42,209 nt of DNA from Bacteroidaceae bacterium (GCA_017427065.1 JAFRTL010000001.1:1-42209), one strand, 5' to 3'; shown: positions 27,250 to 36,110, numbered from the stretch's first letter. Numbers and translations are program-made. Notes: generated from the sequence alone by a model not told the origin.

Positions 27250-28641
27250 TTAGAAAGTATAATCAATACCTACACCAAATACTCTGTTCTTACGGCTATA
27301 GGTATTCAAGCTCAGTTGTGAGTTCTTTTCATAATCCTTGTAGGTTGTCCAGAAGTAACCCACATTGAGTTTCAGTTTACTGTTCAGACGTGCTGCACCA
27401 CCGAAACCGATGGAATAAGAGTCGCATGAGAAAGCGGTATCACTCTGGAAATCATCAGCAAGTCCATAATCGGTATTCTGTCCACCTACACCGATAGTGA
27501 AAGTCTTGTTGATATCCCATTCCACACCAGCAAGTACCTCATGTGTACCATGCTTCAGAGCCTTCTGCTTATCGTTGGCCATACCAGCATGCTTGTCGTC
27601 ATACCAGTGGTATTCAGCAGAAACACGGAGGTTAGGCAGAATCTCATACTGAGCAGCGGCAGCAAAGAGTGAAGGCACATCACTTGGGGTATTCACACCA
27701 TCCTTGAAAGCAGCCAAAGCGCCTTCTGGATCTGTATTTTCCTTAGTATCATTCTCAATGTTGAGGTTGGTCTTGAACTCATACTTCAAACCCAGATTCA
27801 ACTTACCAAACTTGAAGTCGGCACCGATCACAGGATTGATACCCCATCCAGTCTGTGTGCAATCCAAGCGAAGATCTACCAACGGATTACCTGCCATTGC
27901 AGCCACCTGTTGCGCTATTGCAGGATTGGCAGCCATATAGGCTTGAATAGCAGGATTAGCCATCAACGTAGCGATAGTATTAGGCTCAACGGCAGCTTTC
28001 ACAAAACCCTCGTAACCACCAGTGAAATAGTTGGCTCTTAAGCCTGCATAACCAGAGAACCAATCAGCAAACTGATAGGAAGCACCTAGTTGTAAACCAA
28101 AAATGAACTGGCGACCATCCATAGCAGAAGACAAGGTATAAAGGTCAGATGCTCGTTGGATACCTGCCAACTGCTGCACTCCCTGAATGAGCGGATTTGC
28201 TGCTATACCAGCCATTACTCCAGTGGCAAACATAGGCAGACCATCATCGAATGAGGCCTTACCACCGCCACCTACAACACCGAAGAAGCCAGAGAGTGCC
28301 AACTTGTCTTTTTTATACACCCCATACAGACTAGGGATAATCGGAGCAGAGGCTGTGCCTTTAAAAAAGCGGGTGCCCTCTGGATATAGAGGAGATTTAG
28401 AATTAATGTTACGCTCCTGATAAGCATTCTGCCAACTGAATGAGAGATGAAATCCGTCATTCATAAAAGCCAAGCCTGCAGGATTGAAATAAACACCGTC
28501 AACATCTATAACGGCACCACGCGCAAATACGCGCATGAATTGAACTGACTGATTAGAATTGGTAAGAATGCCACCTGCGAATGAAGGCAGCGCTACGGCT
28601 GCCGATAAAAGGGCAGCCAAGAAGAATTTTTTTGTTTTCAT
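27250..28641 (-). CDS. OmpP1/FadL/TodX-family outer-membrane protein
   Basis: A 463-residue outer-membrane barrel predicted to let hydrophobic molecules through. Signal peptide MKTKKFFLAALLSAAVALPSFA (1-22) is followed by the N-terminal region with VYFNPAGLAFM, the conserved NPAG motif of the FadL family, and barrel strands up to a C-terminal Phe (VGIDYTF). The frame extends to an ATG at 28710, but that would bury the signal peptide and place the start upstream of the promoter at 28668-28697, so ATG 28641 is chosen. The Ala/Asn/Pro-rich middle (MANPAIQAYMAANPAIAQQ) probably forms an extracellular loop. Substrate unknown. Confidence 0.9.
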   Translation of the reverse strand: MKTKKFFLAALLSAAVALPSFAGGILTNSNQSVQFMRVFARGAVIDVDGVYFNPAGLAFMNDGFHLSFSWQNAYQERNINSKSPLYPEGTRFFKGTASAPIIPSLYGVYKKDKLALSGFFGVVGGGGKASFDDGLPMFATGVMAGIAANPLIQGVQQLAGIQRASDLYTLSSAMDGRQFIFGLQLGASYQFADWFSGYAGLRANYFTGGYEGFVKAAVEPNTIATLMANPAIQAYMAANPAIAQQVAAMAGNPLVDLRLDCTQTGWGINPVIGADFKFGKLNLGLKYEFKTNLNIENDTKENTDPEGALAAFKDGVNTPSDVPSLFAAAAQYEILPNLRVSAEYHWYDDKHAGMANDKQKALKHGTHEVLAGVEWDINKTFTIGVGGQNTDYGLADDFQSDTAFSCDSYSIGFGGAARLNSKLKLNVGYFWTTYKDYEKNSQLSLNTYSRKNRVFGVGIDYTF

Positions 28642-28667
28642 AATCTTATTTATCTTAAAAACGGCTA

Positions 28668-28697
28668 CAAAGATACGCAATAATTGCACAATAACAA
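28668..28697 (-). promoter_or_regulatory. promoter of the FadL-like gene (TTG, 19 bp, TATCTTTG)
   Basis: On the minus strand TTG (28697-28695) and TATCTTTG (28675-28668) are 19 bp apart; a full Bacteroidetes promoter match, 27 nt before the ATG. Confidence 0.7.
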
Positions 28698-28769
28698 TAA
28701 ATTTGTGCATTATTTTTACTCATAGACATTATTTTCGTACAGAATGCTAGGAAAGAAACAATTAATATT

Positions 28770-28777
28770 TATCTTTG
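28770..28777 (+). promoter_or_regulatory. promoter of the DUF4468 gene, -7 element TATCTTTG
   Basis: TATCTTTG fits TAnnTTTG, 29 nt before the ATG at 28807. Confidence 0.55.
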
Positions 28778-28806
28778 CGTGGCTTAATATTTTAAAGAAT
28801 TGAACT

Positions 28807-29997
28807 ATGAGAAAGAATTATACCTTATTAATAATATTAGGATTACTGGCAGGATTTTCACCAAGTCTTCTTGCTCAGGATCTGGCAGACCCCAAGTATC
28901 TGGAAGGTGCCGTTCCTGAAGTCAACGGGAAAGTGGTTTTCTCCAAAGATTTCAACATTCCTGGAATGTCTAAGGAAGAAATCATGTCACGTACGGAAAC
29001 ATGGATGGATGCCTTGATGAAGCAGAACCAGAACAACAGTCGCATTGTGTTTACCGATGCCGATGCTGGAAATGTGGTGGCTTCTGCCGATCATTACATC
29101 GTCTTTTCTCACACGGCCCTCGCTTTGGACAGAACACGAATGATCTTTATCCTCACTGCTACGGCCAAGCCTGAGAATCTGAAACTGGAAATAGATAAGA
29201 TTCGTTATATATACAATGAAGGCGGCAAGGAAGAGACCTATCCTGCCGAGGAAATGATCTCGGATGACTATGCACTCAACAAAGCACATACGAAGTTGTC
29301 TCGTGGTTTTGCCAAATGGCGCAGAAAGACAGTGGATTATGTGGATTCATTGTTCCTTGGAGCTGTCAATATGCTGAGAGAAACCGAGCAAAGCAGAAGA
29401 AACGAAGCTGATATCATGGGAGCTAATCGTCAGACTACCATCGTAATAGCTAATAATACAGAAAGTCCTGCCGCTGCTCCTGTAGAGGCCAAGCCTTCAG
29501 AAACAGTACAACCCGTTGTGAAAGCAGAGCCTGTGGTACAAGAACCAAAACCTGTCGTAGAAGAGAAGCAGGCTGCCCCTGCTCCTACCACTGTTCCTGC
29601 TGTTGTGGCAGAACCAGCTCAGCAGACTTCCAATGTGCCCGAGGGCTATCGCGAAGTAGATATCGACAGCATTACACCTGAGTCCATCGCTGCCGGAAAG
29701 GGTAGATTGGTGATTGCGATTGGTACAGACATCTTCAACATGACCACCCTCACTGCAGAGGCTGGAGGCTCTTTGGGAAACCAACAGGACAAGGCAGTGG
29801 TTTATACCATCTTCACTCCTGAACAGGATGTCACATCTTTGCAGAAAGCCGATAAATACAGTGTGCGTTTCTATCCAAATGGCTCCGACAAGCCAACGGT
29901 GATTTTCGACTGCAAGAAGCTCCCTTCTCAGCCTGCTATGCAAGGTATGCCACAAATGTTTGCCGGAGAAGTTGAACGTGTAATCGTCAGTAAGTAA
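28807..29997 (+). CDS. exported DUF4468 (TBP-like fold) protein
   Basis: A 396-residue protein: signal peptide (about 1-24, ending LLAQ), an N-terminal DUF4468 domain (about 38-135) with the typical pattern VVFSKDFNIPGMSKEEI and VVASADHYIVF, a Pro/Ala/Val/Glu-rich linker (about 220-275), and a C-terminal beta domain of unknown type (about 290-395). DUF4468 is largely restricted to Bacteroidetes and its function is unknown. The start has a -7 element 29 nt upstream. A 63-codon gene begins 5 bp after the stop. Confidence 0.82.
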   Translation: MRKNYTLLIILGLLAGFSPSLLAQDLADPKYLEGAVPEVNGKVVFSKDFNIPGMSKEEIMSRTETWMDALMKQNQNNSRIVFTDADAGNVVASADHYIVFSHTALALDRTRMIFILTATAKPENLKLEIDKIRYIYNEGGKEETYPAEEMISDDYALNKAHTKLSRGFAKWRRKTVDYVDSLFLGAVNMLRETEQSRRNEADIMGANRQTTIVIANNTESPAAAPVEAKPSETVQPVVKAEPVVQEPKPVVEEKQAAPAPTTVPAVVAEPAQQTSNVPEGYREVDIDSITPESIAAGKGRLVIAIGTDIFNMTTLTAEAGGSLGNQQDKAVVYTIFTPEQDVTSLQKADKYSVRFYPNGSDKPTVIFDCKKLPSQPAMQGMPQMFAGEVERVIVSK

Positions 29998-30002
29998 AAG
30001 CG

Positions 30003-30194
30003 ATGGCTATTGAAGATGAAATAATGAACGGCGTGGTTTTCAAGTCGCAGAAAGCGAAAACCGAGCCAACTGGCGTCAAGACCAAAGCCAAGAAGAAGAG
30101 CTATGTTTCAGGACAGCATGGCTCTGCGTCTGCCAAGTTTAAAGCAGATATCCGAAAACACAGAGCCAACAGGCCAAGTCAAAAGAAAGGATAA
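30003..30194 (+). CDS. small basic protein, unknown function
   Basis: A 63-residue, Lys-rich protein (MAIEDEIMNGVVFKSQKAK...), without signal peptide or membrane segment. The acidic start is followed by a basic tail (DIRKHRANRPSQKKG). It begins 5 bp after the DUF4468 stop and ends 4 bp before a strong terminator hairpin, so it is the last gene of that transcript. Composition suggests nucleic-acid or ribosome binding, but nothing proves it. No family recognised. Confidence 0.6.
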   Translation: MAIEDEIMNGVVFKSQKAKTEPTGVKTKAKKKSYVSGQHGSASAKFKADIRKHRANRPSQKKG

Positions 30195-30198
30195 AAAG

Positions 30199-30235
30199 AA
30201 AGAGAGGCGATTCATTAGAAATCGCCTCTCTTTTT
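30199..30235. terminator. bidirectional terminator between the small basic gene and tRNA-Cys
   Basis: A 14-bp perfect stem AAAGAGAGGCGATT / AATCGCCTCTCTTT with a 7-nt loop and T-rich tails on both strands. It ends the plus-strand DUF4468 transcript and the minus-strand tRNA-Cys transcript. Confidence 0.9.
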
Positions 30236-30238
30236 AGG

Positions 30239-30310
30239 AGGTACCTGGCGGATTCGAACCGCCGTACACAGTTTTGCAGACTGGTGACTCAACCACTCAT
30301 CCAAGGTACC
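30239..30310 (-). tRNA. tRNA-Cys (anticodon GCA)
   Basis: A 72-nt cloverleaf on the minus strand. The acceptor GGTACCT/AGGTACC pairs fully; the anticodon loop CTGCAAA gives anticodon GCA; the T arm is GGCGG-TTCGAAT-CCGCC; the discriminator is T, the conserved U73 of tRNA-Cys. CCA is not encoded. A C-T mismatch sits at the base of the anticodon stem. Its promoter has TACCTTTG at 30337-30330 on the minus strand. Confidence 0.95.
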
Positions 30311-30329
30311 ATTTCCTTATTTGCGAATG

Positions 30330-30337
30330 CAAAGGTA
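30330..30337 (-). promoter_or_regulatory. tRNA-Cys promoter, -7 element TACCTTTG
   Basis: Minus-strand TACCTTTG fits TAnnTTTG, 20 nt before the tRNA 5' end. Confidence 0.6.
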
Positions 30338-30359
30338 AGACTATTTTTTGTATTTCCAA

Positions 30360-30548
30360 CTATTCACAACAAGATTTATTCGTTTTTTTTGAATTACTCT
30401 GGCAAGTATTCCGTGTAGGACAACCTGCACAGATACCATCTCCCTCCTTACTACGCTTATAAGTGCTGTAGAAACTCATCCCCACACGAATCACACAATA
30501 AGCTACGATAAAGGCAACGACCCATTCTTGCCAATTCCCCAGATTCAT
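30360..30548 (-). CDS. FeoB-associated Cys-rich membrane protein
   Basis: A 62-residue protein: one membrane helix (EWVVAFIVAYCVIRVGMSFY, about 8-27), then a basic stretch and a Cys-rich tail with CAGCPTRNTC and a final CCE. This is the short partner commonly found after feoB and annotated FeoB-associated; it is not the winged-helix FeoC. A longer frame exists upstream inside feoB, but the ATG at 30548 overlaps the feoB stop by ATGA (30545-30548), which decides the start and implies coupled translation. It may help FeoB handle iron through its cysteines. Confidence 0.85.
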   Translation of the reverse strand: MNLGNWQEWVVAFIVAYCVIRVGMSFYSTYKRSKEGDGICAGCPTRNTCQSNSKKTNKSCCE

Positions 30549-33064
30549 AACAGCAATCCTCCTATCTGATAAACCGACATAGAAACTAACCATGCCAAAG
30601 CCGTGGTATAGACTGCCGTGAAGAGGGCCCATTTCCACCCGCCGGTTTCATTCTTTATGGCGACAATCGTAGCAATACATGGGAAGTAAATCAGCACAAA
30701 AAGCAGGAAAGCAAAGGCGCTCAGTGAAGTAATACCTTCGGCACGGATACTCTCAGAGAGGTCACTGCTCTCCGCATCGGCATTGTTGCTGTAGAGCACA
30801 CCCATCGTGCTGGCAACTAGTTCCTTGGCACCGGCTCCAGCCAACAGAGCCACATCCATTTTCCATTCAAATCCACAAGGTTCCAGCACTGGAGAAATAG
30901 CTTTTCCTATTTGTCCTAAATAAGAATTCTCCTGCTGCTCTGCAGGGGTGGCATAGCTGTCGTGATTAGGATAATACCCTAAGAACCACACGATCACACT
31001 GGCCACCAGGATGATATGCCCCATCTTGTAAAGATACTGCCTACCCTTCTCCCAAGTGTGACGGAAGATGGCTTTAGCTGTGGGATAACGGTATGGTGGT
31101 AGCTCCATCACAAAAGGTGTATTGTCGCCTTTCACCAGGAATGCACTGAAAATCCGCGCCATGATCACTGCCAGGAAGATGCCTGTGGCATAGAGTGCCA
31201 GGATGACCAACGCCTGATACTTCGCAAAGAAAACTCCAGTGATAATCAGATAGATAGGCAGACGGGCACTGCAACTCATCAGTGGTAGTATCAACATAGT
31301 CACTAGTCGGCTCTTCGGACTCTCGATGGTACGCGTAGCCATTTCAGCAGGCACATTACATCCGAAGCCCATGATCAGTGGAATGAACGACTTTCCATGC
31401 AGTCCCATGCCATGCATCACCTTATCCATGATAAAGGCCGCACGCGCCATGTAGCCCGATTCCTCCATCAGGGAGATGAAGAAATAAAGAATTAATATCT
31501 GCGGCAAGAAGACAATCACGGCCCCTACTCCGCCAAGCACACCGTCGGTAAGCAAAGTTCGCAGCGGTCCTGGACTCATATTCCCCTTCAGAAAATCAAT
31601 CAGCCAACTCACACCGCTGTCTATCCAATCCATCGGATACTGCCCCACCACAAAGGTCACCTCAAACATTAGGAACATCACCAGGAAGAAGATTGGGAAT
31701 CCCAGATAGCGGTTGGTTACTATGGAGTCTATCCACTTGGTCACATGGCGCAGATCACTCTTATGCGCATCCACATAAGTCTCTTTCAAAGCACCAGAGA
31801 TAAAGCCATATTTAGCATTCATGATGGCCGTCTCACTATCCTCGTGAAGCACCTGCTTAATGCGTTCAGCTTCTCTGTCGCGGATCTGCAGAATCTCCTT
31901 CCCATTGGGAAGACTACGTACCAGTTGGTTATAATCATGATCCTTCTCCAACAACTTGATGGAAAGGTAGCGCAGCGAATAGTGTGAACGCAAGTTCTCA
32001 TTCTTCGCCAGTGCCTCCTTGATGGCTTCGATACCCTCCTCTATGTCATGCCCATGATTGATATGAATATGGTGGAACACATTATTGCGAGGTTTCAGAT
32101 CGGAAGTAAAGTCCTCCTCATGCTCTTCCTCCTTGCTGTCCTGCTTATGGTATTTCTTATGCCAATCTTGCAGCTGCTCAAAAACCTCCGAATTAATCTT
32201 GCCGTCCTTCCCGATAAAGTCAGCCCCCTCATACATATTGATAATGATGTGGAAAAGCAAGTCGAGCCCCCTTCCAGAGCGGCACACTGTAGGCACCATA
32301 GGCACACCGAAGAGTTGACCCAACAACCTGTAATCCAACTGACTACCATTGGCTTCCAGTTCGTCATACATGTTCAGAGCCACGATGGTACGCAGGTTCA
32401 TGTCAATCAGTTGGGTAGTCAGATAAAGGTTGCGCTCAAGATTCGAGCTATCCACCACATTGATCACGATATCAGGCGTTTTCTCCACAATTTGCTGGCG
32501 CACATACAACTCCTCCGGACTGTAGCACGACAGTGAATACGTGCCCGGCAGATCCACGATGTTGAACGTATAACCCTCGAAGAAGAAGTGCCCCTCCTTG
32601 GCATCCACCGTCACACCACTGTAGTTGCCCACATGCTCATGCGCCCCCGAGGCGATGTTGAAAAGCGACGTCTTCCCACAGTTGGGATTACCCACCAACG
32701 CCACATTGATGGTACGGCGCTGCCGCAATGCCAGTCGCTTCAATGCCTCTTCACTCAGCGTTTCATCCTCACCTATCAGCCCTTGGTTCTTTGGCAGTGT
32801 CACCTCATCATCCTGCAAGGATTTCAGCCTTTTAGCCTCTTCCATGCTGATGATCTCTATCATCGATGCCTCCTCGCGGCGCAAGGAAATTTCATACCCC
32901 ATGATACGGTATTTCACAGGATCACGCAGCGGAGCACTAAGCAGCACTTCCACCATCTTACCCTTAATGAACCCCATCTCAACAATACGCTTGCGGAAGC
33001 CTCCGTGACCAAGCACTTTCACCACCACACCCTTCTCACCGGTATTTAGTTCAGATAAACGCAT
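30545..33064 (-). CDS. feoB: FeoA-FeoB fusion, ferrous iron transporter
   Basis: Inner-membrane Fe(II) uptake protein. The 839 residues start with a FeoA SH3-like domain (about 1-75), a linker, and the FeoB G domain: G1 GNPNCGKTS (125-133), switch region, G3 DLPGTYS and G4 NMYD, then a GDI-like helical part and the gated membrane domain (about 450-839) with repeated Gate motifs. The fusion of FeoA to FeoB is known in Bacteroidetes. Start ATG 33064 opens the FeoA domain (MRLSELNTGEKG). The promoter at 33085-33115 and the ATGA overlap with the Cys-rich gene define the operon. No Fur box was identified by eye. Confidence 0.96.
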   Translation of the reverse strand: MRLSELNTGEKGVVVKVLGHGGFRKRIVEMGFIKGKMVEVLLSAPLRDPVKYRIMGYEISLRREEASMIEIISMEEAKRLKSLQDDEVTLPKNQGLIGEDETLSEEALKRLALRQRRTINVALVGNPNCGKTSLFNIASGAHEHVGNYSGVTVDAKEGHFFFEGYTFNIVDLPGTYSLSCYSPEELYVRQQIVEKTPDIVINVVDSSNLERNLYLTTQLIDMNLRTIVALNMYDELEANGSQLDYRLLGQLFGVPMVPTVCRSGRGLDLLFHIIINMYEGADFIGKDGKINSEVFEQLQDWHKKYHKQDSKEEEHEEDFTSDLKPRNNVFHHIHINHGHDIEEGIEAIKEALAKNENLRSHYSLRYLSIKLLEKDHDYNQLVRSLPNGKEILQIRDREAERIKQVLHEDSETAIMNAKYGFISGALKETYVDAHKSDLRHVTKWIDSIVTNRYLGFPIFFLVMFLMFEVTFVVGQYPMDWIDSGVSWLIDFLKGNMSPGPLRTLLTDGVLGGVGAVIVFLPQILILYFFISLMEESGYMARAAFIMDKVMHGMGLHGKSFIPLIMGFGCNVPAEMATRTIESPKSRLVTMLILPLMSCSARLPIYLIITGVFFAKYQALVILALYATGIFLAVIMARIFSAFLVKGDNTPFVMELPPYRYPTAKAIFRHTWEKGRQYLYKMGHIILVASVIVWFLGYYPNHDSYATPAEQQENSYLGQIGKAISPVLEPCGFEWKMDVALLAGAGAKELVASTMGVLYSNNADAESSDLSESIRAEGITSLSAFAFLLFVLIYFPCIATIVAIKNETGGWKWALFTAVYTTALAWLVSMSVYQIGGLLL

Positions 33065-33084
33065 ACTAATTCTATTTTCATGCG

Positions 33085-33115
33085 CAAAGGTAATACAATC
33101 TTTTCAATAATGCAA
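33085..33115 (-). promoter_or_regulatory. feoAB promoter (TTG, 20 bp, TACCTTTG)
   Basis: On the minus strand TTG (33115-33113) and TACCTTTG (33092-33085) are 20 bp apart, giving a full promoter match about 20 nt before the feoAB ATG. Confidence 0.7.
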
Positions 33116-33211
33116 TCTACTTAGAACGAGTTTAAATAAAATACTCATTTTTGATTAGTTTCCTTATGTCGTAGTTTCTTAGTATATTCGCAGCGGTAAT
33201 CAATAATAAGT

Positions 33212-34483
33212 ATGTTCAAGCAAAAAGTCGCACAATACATTCAGAAGAAGCAACTGTTCCAAGAGACCGACAAGTTGCTCGTGGCACTCAGTGGGGGAGC
33301 CGATTCCGTAGCACTCCTCCGAGTGTTATTGGAACTGGGCTATCCCTGCGAAGCTGCTCACTGCAATTTCCACCTGCGAGGCGAGGAATCCGACAGGGAC
33401 GAACGCTATGTTCGCGACTTATGTCAACGCTTTAACATCACTCTGCATATATCTCATTTTCAGACTGAAAAGATTGCAGAAGAAAAACACGTCTCCATCG
33501 AGATGGCCGCCCGCGAACTGCGCTACGAGTGGTTCGAAAATTTGCGCTTGGAGACTGGTGCTGCATATATCTGCGTGGCCCACCATCGAGACGACAGCGT
33601 GGAGACTTTCCTGCTGAACCTCCTTCGTGGTGCTGGCATTCAAGGACTGCGTGGCATACATCCGAAGAACGGCCACATCGTCCGTCCGCTGTTGGAAGTC
33701 ACCCGTGAAGAAATTACCGACTACCTGCAGCACCTCTCACAAGATTATGTCACCGACAGCACCAATCTGCAGACAGAATACCAGCGCAACAAAGTACGTT
33801 TGGAACTACTACCGCTGATGCAAGCCATCAATCCTGCAGCTAGCGATCGTATCGCGCAGACAGCCAACTATCTGGACGATGCTTTTCTGTATTATGAACG
33901 CGGCATTCAGGAAGGCAAGGAGCGTGTGCTTACACCTGAAGGCATTTCCATTGCAGCCTTGAAACGAGAGCCCTCTCCCGCCTGTCTGCTCCATGAAATC
34001 CTCTCGCCCTTCGGCTTCAATTCCGCTCAAGAGGCAGAGATTCTCCAATCCCTCGATGCACAGTCAGGTAAGACATTCATGGCAGAGAAATACCAAGTAG
34101 TGAAAGACCGCGACATGCTGCTAATCAGTCGGTTGGAAGCTCCTGCCGAACCCCACCTCAGCTACGAAGAAAAGCTACGTACCCCCGAATTTGTTATTCC
34201 TAAAGACAAGCACACCGCCTGCCTCGATGCCGATAAGATTACCGCTCCCCTCACTCTGCGTCTCACGCAGACAGGCGATGCCTTTATCCCTTTTGGCATG
34301 AAAGGCCGTAAGCTGGTCAGCGACTACCTCACCGACCGCAAATACTCCCTCGTACAGAAGCAGCGCCAATGGGTGCTCTGTGCTGGCGACGACATCCTCT
34401 GGCTCATTGGCGAGCGCATCGATCACCGCTACCGCGTGACCGAGCAAACCCGCAATCTCCTCCTCATCCACCTGCTGCCCTAA
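33212..34483 (+). CDS. tilS: tRNA(Ile)-lysidine synthetase TilS
   Basis: Modifies C34 of tRNA-Ile(CAU) to lysidine so it reads AUA; essential for decoding. The 423-residue protein has the PP-loop SGGADS (27-32), the family motif HCNFHLRGEESDRDE, the catalytic-domain segment VAHHRDDSVETFLLNLLRGAGIQGLRG, and the C-terminal TilS domain (about 340-420). Its size is normal. It stands alone; the near-consensus TATATTCG at 33183-33190 may be its -7. It is convergent with the SGNH hydrolase. Confidence 0.95.
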   Translation: MFKQKVAQYIQKKQLFQETDKLLVALSGGADSVALLRVLLELGYPCEAAHCNFHLRGEESDRDERYVRDLCQRFNITLHISHFQTEKIAEEKHVSIEMAARELRYEWFENLRLETGAAYICVAHHRDDSVETFLLNLLRGAGIQGLRGIHPKNGHIVRPLLEVTREEITDYLQHLSQDYVTDSTNLQTEYQRNKVRLELLPLMQAINPAASDRIAQTANYLDDAFLYYERGIQEGKERVLTPEGISIAALKREPSPACLLHEILSPFGFNSAQEAEILQSLDAQSGKTFMAEKYQVVKDRDMLLISRLEAPAEPHLSYEEKLRTPEFVIPKDKHTACLDADKITAPLTLRLTQTGDAFIPFGMKGRKLVSDYLTDRKYSLVQKQRQWVLCAGDDILWLIGERIDHRYRVTEQTRNLLLIHLLP

Positions 34484-34503
34484 TGCATGGTTTCCAAACT
34501 GCT

Positions 34504-34526
34504 TGCAACGCGCAACGCTGCAACGC
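34504..34526. repeat. dispersed GCAACGC-type intergenic repeat, copy 1
   Basis: Three GCAACGC heptamers in a row with one extra T between the second and third. The same 21-23 bp string occurs at 36113 and 41795, in each case between genes. This copy lies 20 bp past the tilS stop. Confidence 0.75.
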
Positions 34527-34538
34527 TAGATAAAAAGG

Positions 34539-34567
34539 AAAGGGTGCAACGCAGCGTTACACCCTTT
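34539..34567. terminator. terminator between tilS and the SGNH hydrolase
   Basis: AAAGGGTG (34539-34546) pairs with CACCCTTT (34560-34567), extended by AACGC/GCGTT across one mismatch, then CTTATTTC. The inner arm again carries the GCAACGC word, so the repeat family seems to have been built into the hairpin. Confidence 0.75.
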
Positions 34568-34587
34568 CTTATTTCTTTGACCAGCTA

Positions 34588-35307
34588 TCAATTGGCGGCG
34601 ATAAATCTTGCTTGCGTCTCCTTGATATGATTATACCCCGCCGTATTTAGATGCAGCTCATCAGAGCCGAAGAAATCGGGAGCATTATACTCGTTGATGC
34701 CACTCGTGGTGTACAAATTCAAGAATGGCACATGCTCTTCAGCACACACTTTTTCCTGATGCGCCACATACTCCGGCAGCCGCTTCATATTCGTGATCAT
34801 TGCACGACGGTTCTCACGGAATCTCTCTGGCATACTCTCCAGCTCAGCTGGATCCAGCACCTTGTTCTCCAACAGAGGAACAGGCAGCGAACTGAAGAAC
34901 AGGATCTTAGCTTCTGGAGCAGCCTCACGCAACTTGTTTATGCACACTTTGATCATGCGGTCCTGTTCCTCCAGTTCCACACCCCTTGTCACGTCATTGG
35001 TACTGGCCCACAAGATGTAAATATCATACTTCTCCCCCGAAGCCAAGCAGCGGTCTATCTGTCCAGGTAACCAGCGGTCCTCCCCTGTTATCACAGAGAA
35101 CCCAGCCCCTCCGATGCCATAGGTAGTCACTCTCGCACGAAGTTTCTCGGCCCAGTAAGCCTTCGTCACGTTAGAAGCAATGATCTCACTGAACGATCCA
35201 CCGAAAACCGCAATTCTCTTTCCATAATTCTCAGACTTTTCATAGTCTTGTGCCCACAGACCCACGGTCAGCACGGCACACACCAAGGCAACAATTAATC
35301 TTTTCAT
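34588..35307 (-). CDS. exported SGNH/GDSL hydrolase
   Basis: A 239-residue secreted esterase-type enzyme. Signal peptide (about 1-19), block I GGSFSE (36-41, Ser38), block III in STNDV (Asn), and block V DELHLN with the Asp-x-x-His pair near residue 218. This is the SGNH catalytic set; substrates in the family range from acylated sugars to lipids, and none can be chosen here. It is divergent from the AlkZ-like gene and has a TATCTTTG element (35338-35331). Confidence 0.9.
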   Translation of the reverse strand: MKRLIVALVCAVLTVGLWAQDYEKSENYGKRIAVFGGSFSEIIASNVTKAYWAEKLRARVTTYGIGGAGFSVITGEDRWLPGQIDRCLASGEKYDIYILWASTNDVTRGVELEEQDRMIKVCINKLREAAPEAKILFFSSLPVPLLENKVLDPAELESMPERFRENRRAMITNMKRLPEYVAHQEKVCAEEHVPFLNLYTTSGINEYNAPDFFGSDELHLNTAGYNHIKETQARFIAAN

Positions 35308-35367
35308 AAGTATTGTATGTTAGTTTGAGGCAAAGATAGTATTTTTAGTCAATACTTCGTACCTTTG
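35308..35367. promoter_or_regulatory. divergent promoters of the SGNH and AlkZ-like genes with an inverted repeat
   Basis: Minus-strand TATCTTTG (35338-35331) serves the SGNH gene; plus-strand TACCTTTG (35360-35367) serves the AlkZ-like gene. A perfect 8-bp inverted repeat AAGTATTG (35308-35315) / CAATACTT (35350-35357) spans both. Confidence 0.5.
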
Positions 35368-35396
35368 TGGGAGATTATCGAAACAAATCGGAATTT

Positions 35397-36110
35397 ATGA
35401 GTGCATTTTCAGATTATTTCAATGATACCCATGGAGGAAACGGACCGATAAGTCAGATCCACTCCTGTACAGAACTGATGGATTGTATCCAGCAGGTGGG
35501 ATTCCTGCCACTCTTGGAAAGCGGTATTCGGTACTATGCAGCCGAAAGTCTGATGGCCGAGGAGTGCCGTTTTCTGCAGTTTGACGACGGCTCTTGGGAG
35601 TGGCCGCTGTGGCAATGGAAAGGTCCGGTAGTGCGCGATGGCAGTTGCGTCTATGGCAAGTTCTTCGCCGGTAAGGCAGGCTTCATCAGCCGTGAGTGGT
35701 GGCCCGACTTCTTCAACTGGCGACGCAGTCAGCATCCTAAGCCTGAGGAAGATAGCATTGAGGACGTCATCCTCACCACACTGCGTGAGCATGGCAGCAT
35801 GATCACCCGCGAACTGCGTGCCGCTTGCGACTTCACCGGTAAGAACATGCGCTCGAAATTCGATGGCTATATCAGTCGTCTTCAGATGGGTTGCTACATC
35901 ATCACTGAAGACTTTGTCTATCCCACCGACAAGCACGGACGGGAGTACGGATTCGGATGGTCGCTCCTCACCACACCAAAGCGTCTGTTGGGTAAGGAAG
36001 CCTGCCAGTGCGACCATACGCCCGACGAATCCTTCCAGCGCATGGTGGAGCACCTGCAGCAGTTGTTGCCCTATGCCACGGAGAAACAAATCATTAAACT
36101 ACTGAAATGA
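35397..36110 (+). CDS. AlkZ-related protein (YcaQ/winged-helix type)
   Basis: A 237-residue cytoplasmic protein. It resembles the short Bacteroidales proteins named AlkZ-related, after AlkZ/YcaQ DNA glycosylases: an N-terminal part with WEWPLWQWKGPVV, a central winged-helix-like segment (IEDVILTTLREHGSMITRELRAAC, about 120-145) and a C-terminal part with WSLLTTPKRLLG. It is much shorter than true AlkZ (about 370-400 residues), so glycosylase activity is not assured. The frame reaches a GTG at 35367, but that codon is the end of the -7 element; ATG 35397 is the start. Confidence 0.8.
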   Translation: MSAFSDYFNDTHGGNGPISQIHSCTELMDCIQQVGFLPLLESGIRYYAAESLMAEECRFLQFDDGSWEWPLWQWKGPVVRDGSCVYGKFFAGKAGFISREWWPDFFNWRRSQHPKPEEDSIEDVILTTLREHGSMITRELRAACDFTGKNMRSKFDGYISRLQMGCYIITEDFVYPTDKHGREYGFGWSLLTTPKRLLGKEACQCDHTPDESFQRMVEHLQQLLPYATEKQIIKLLK

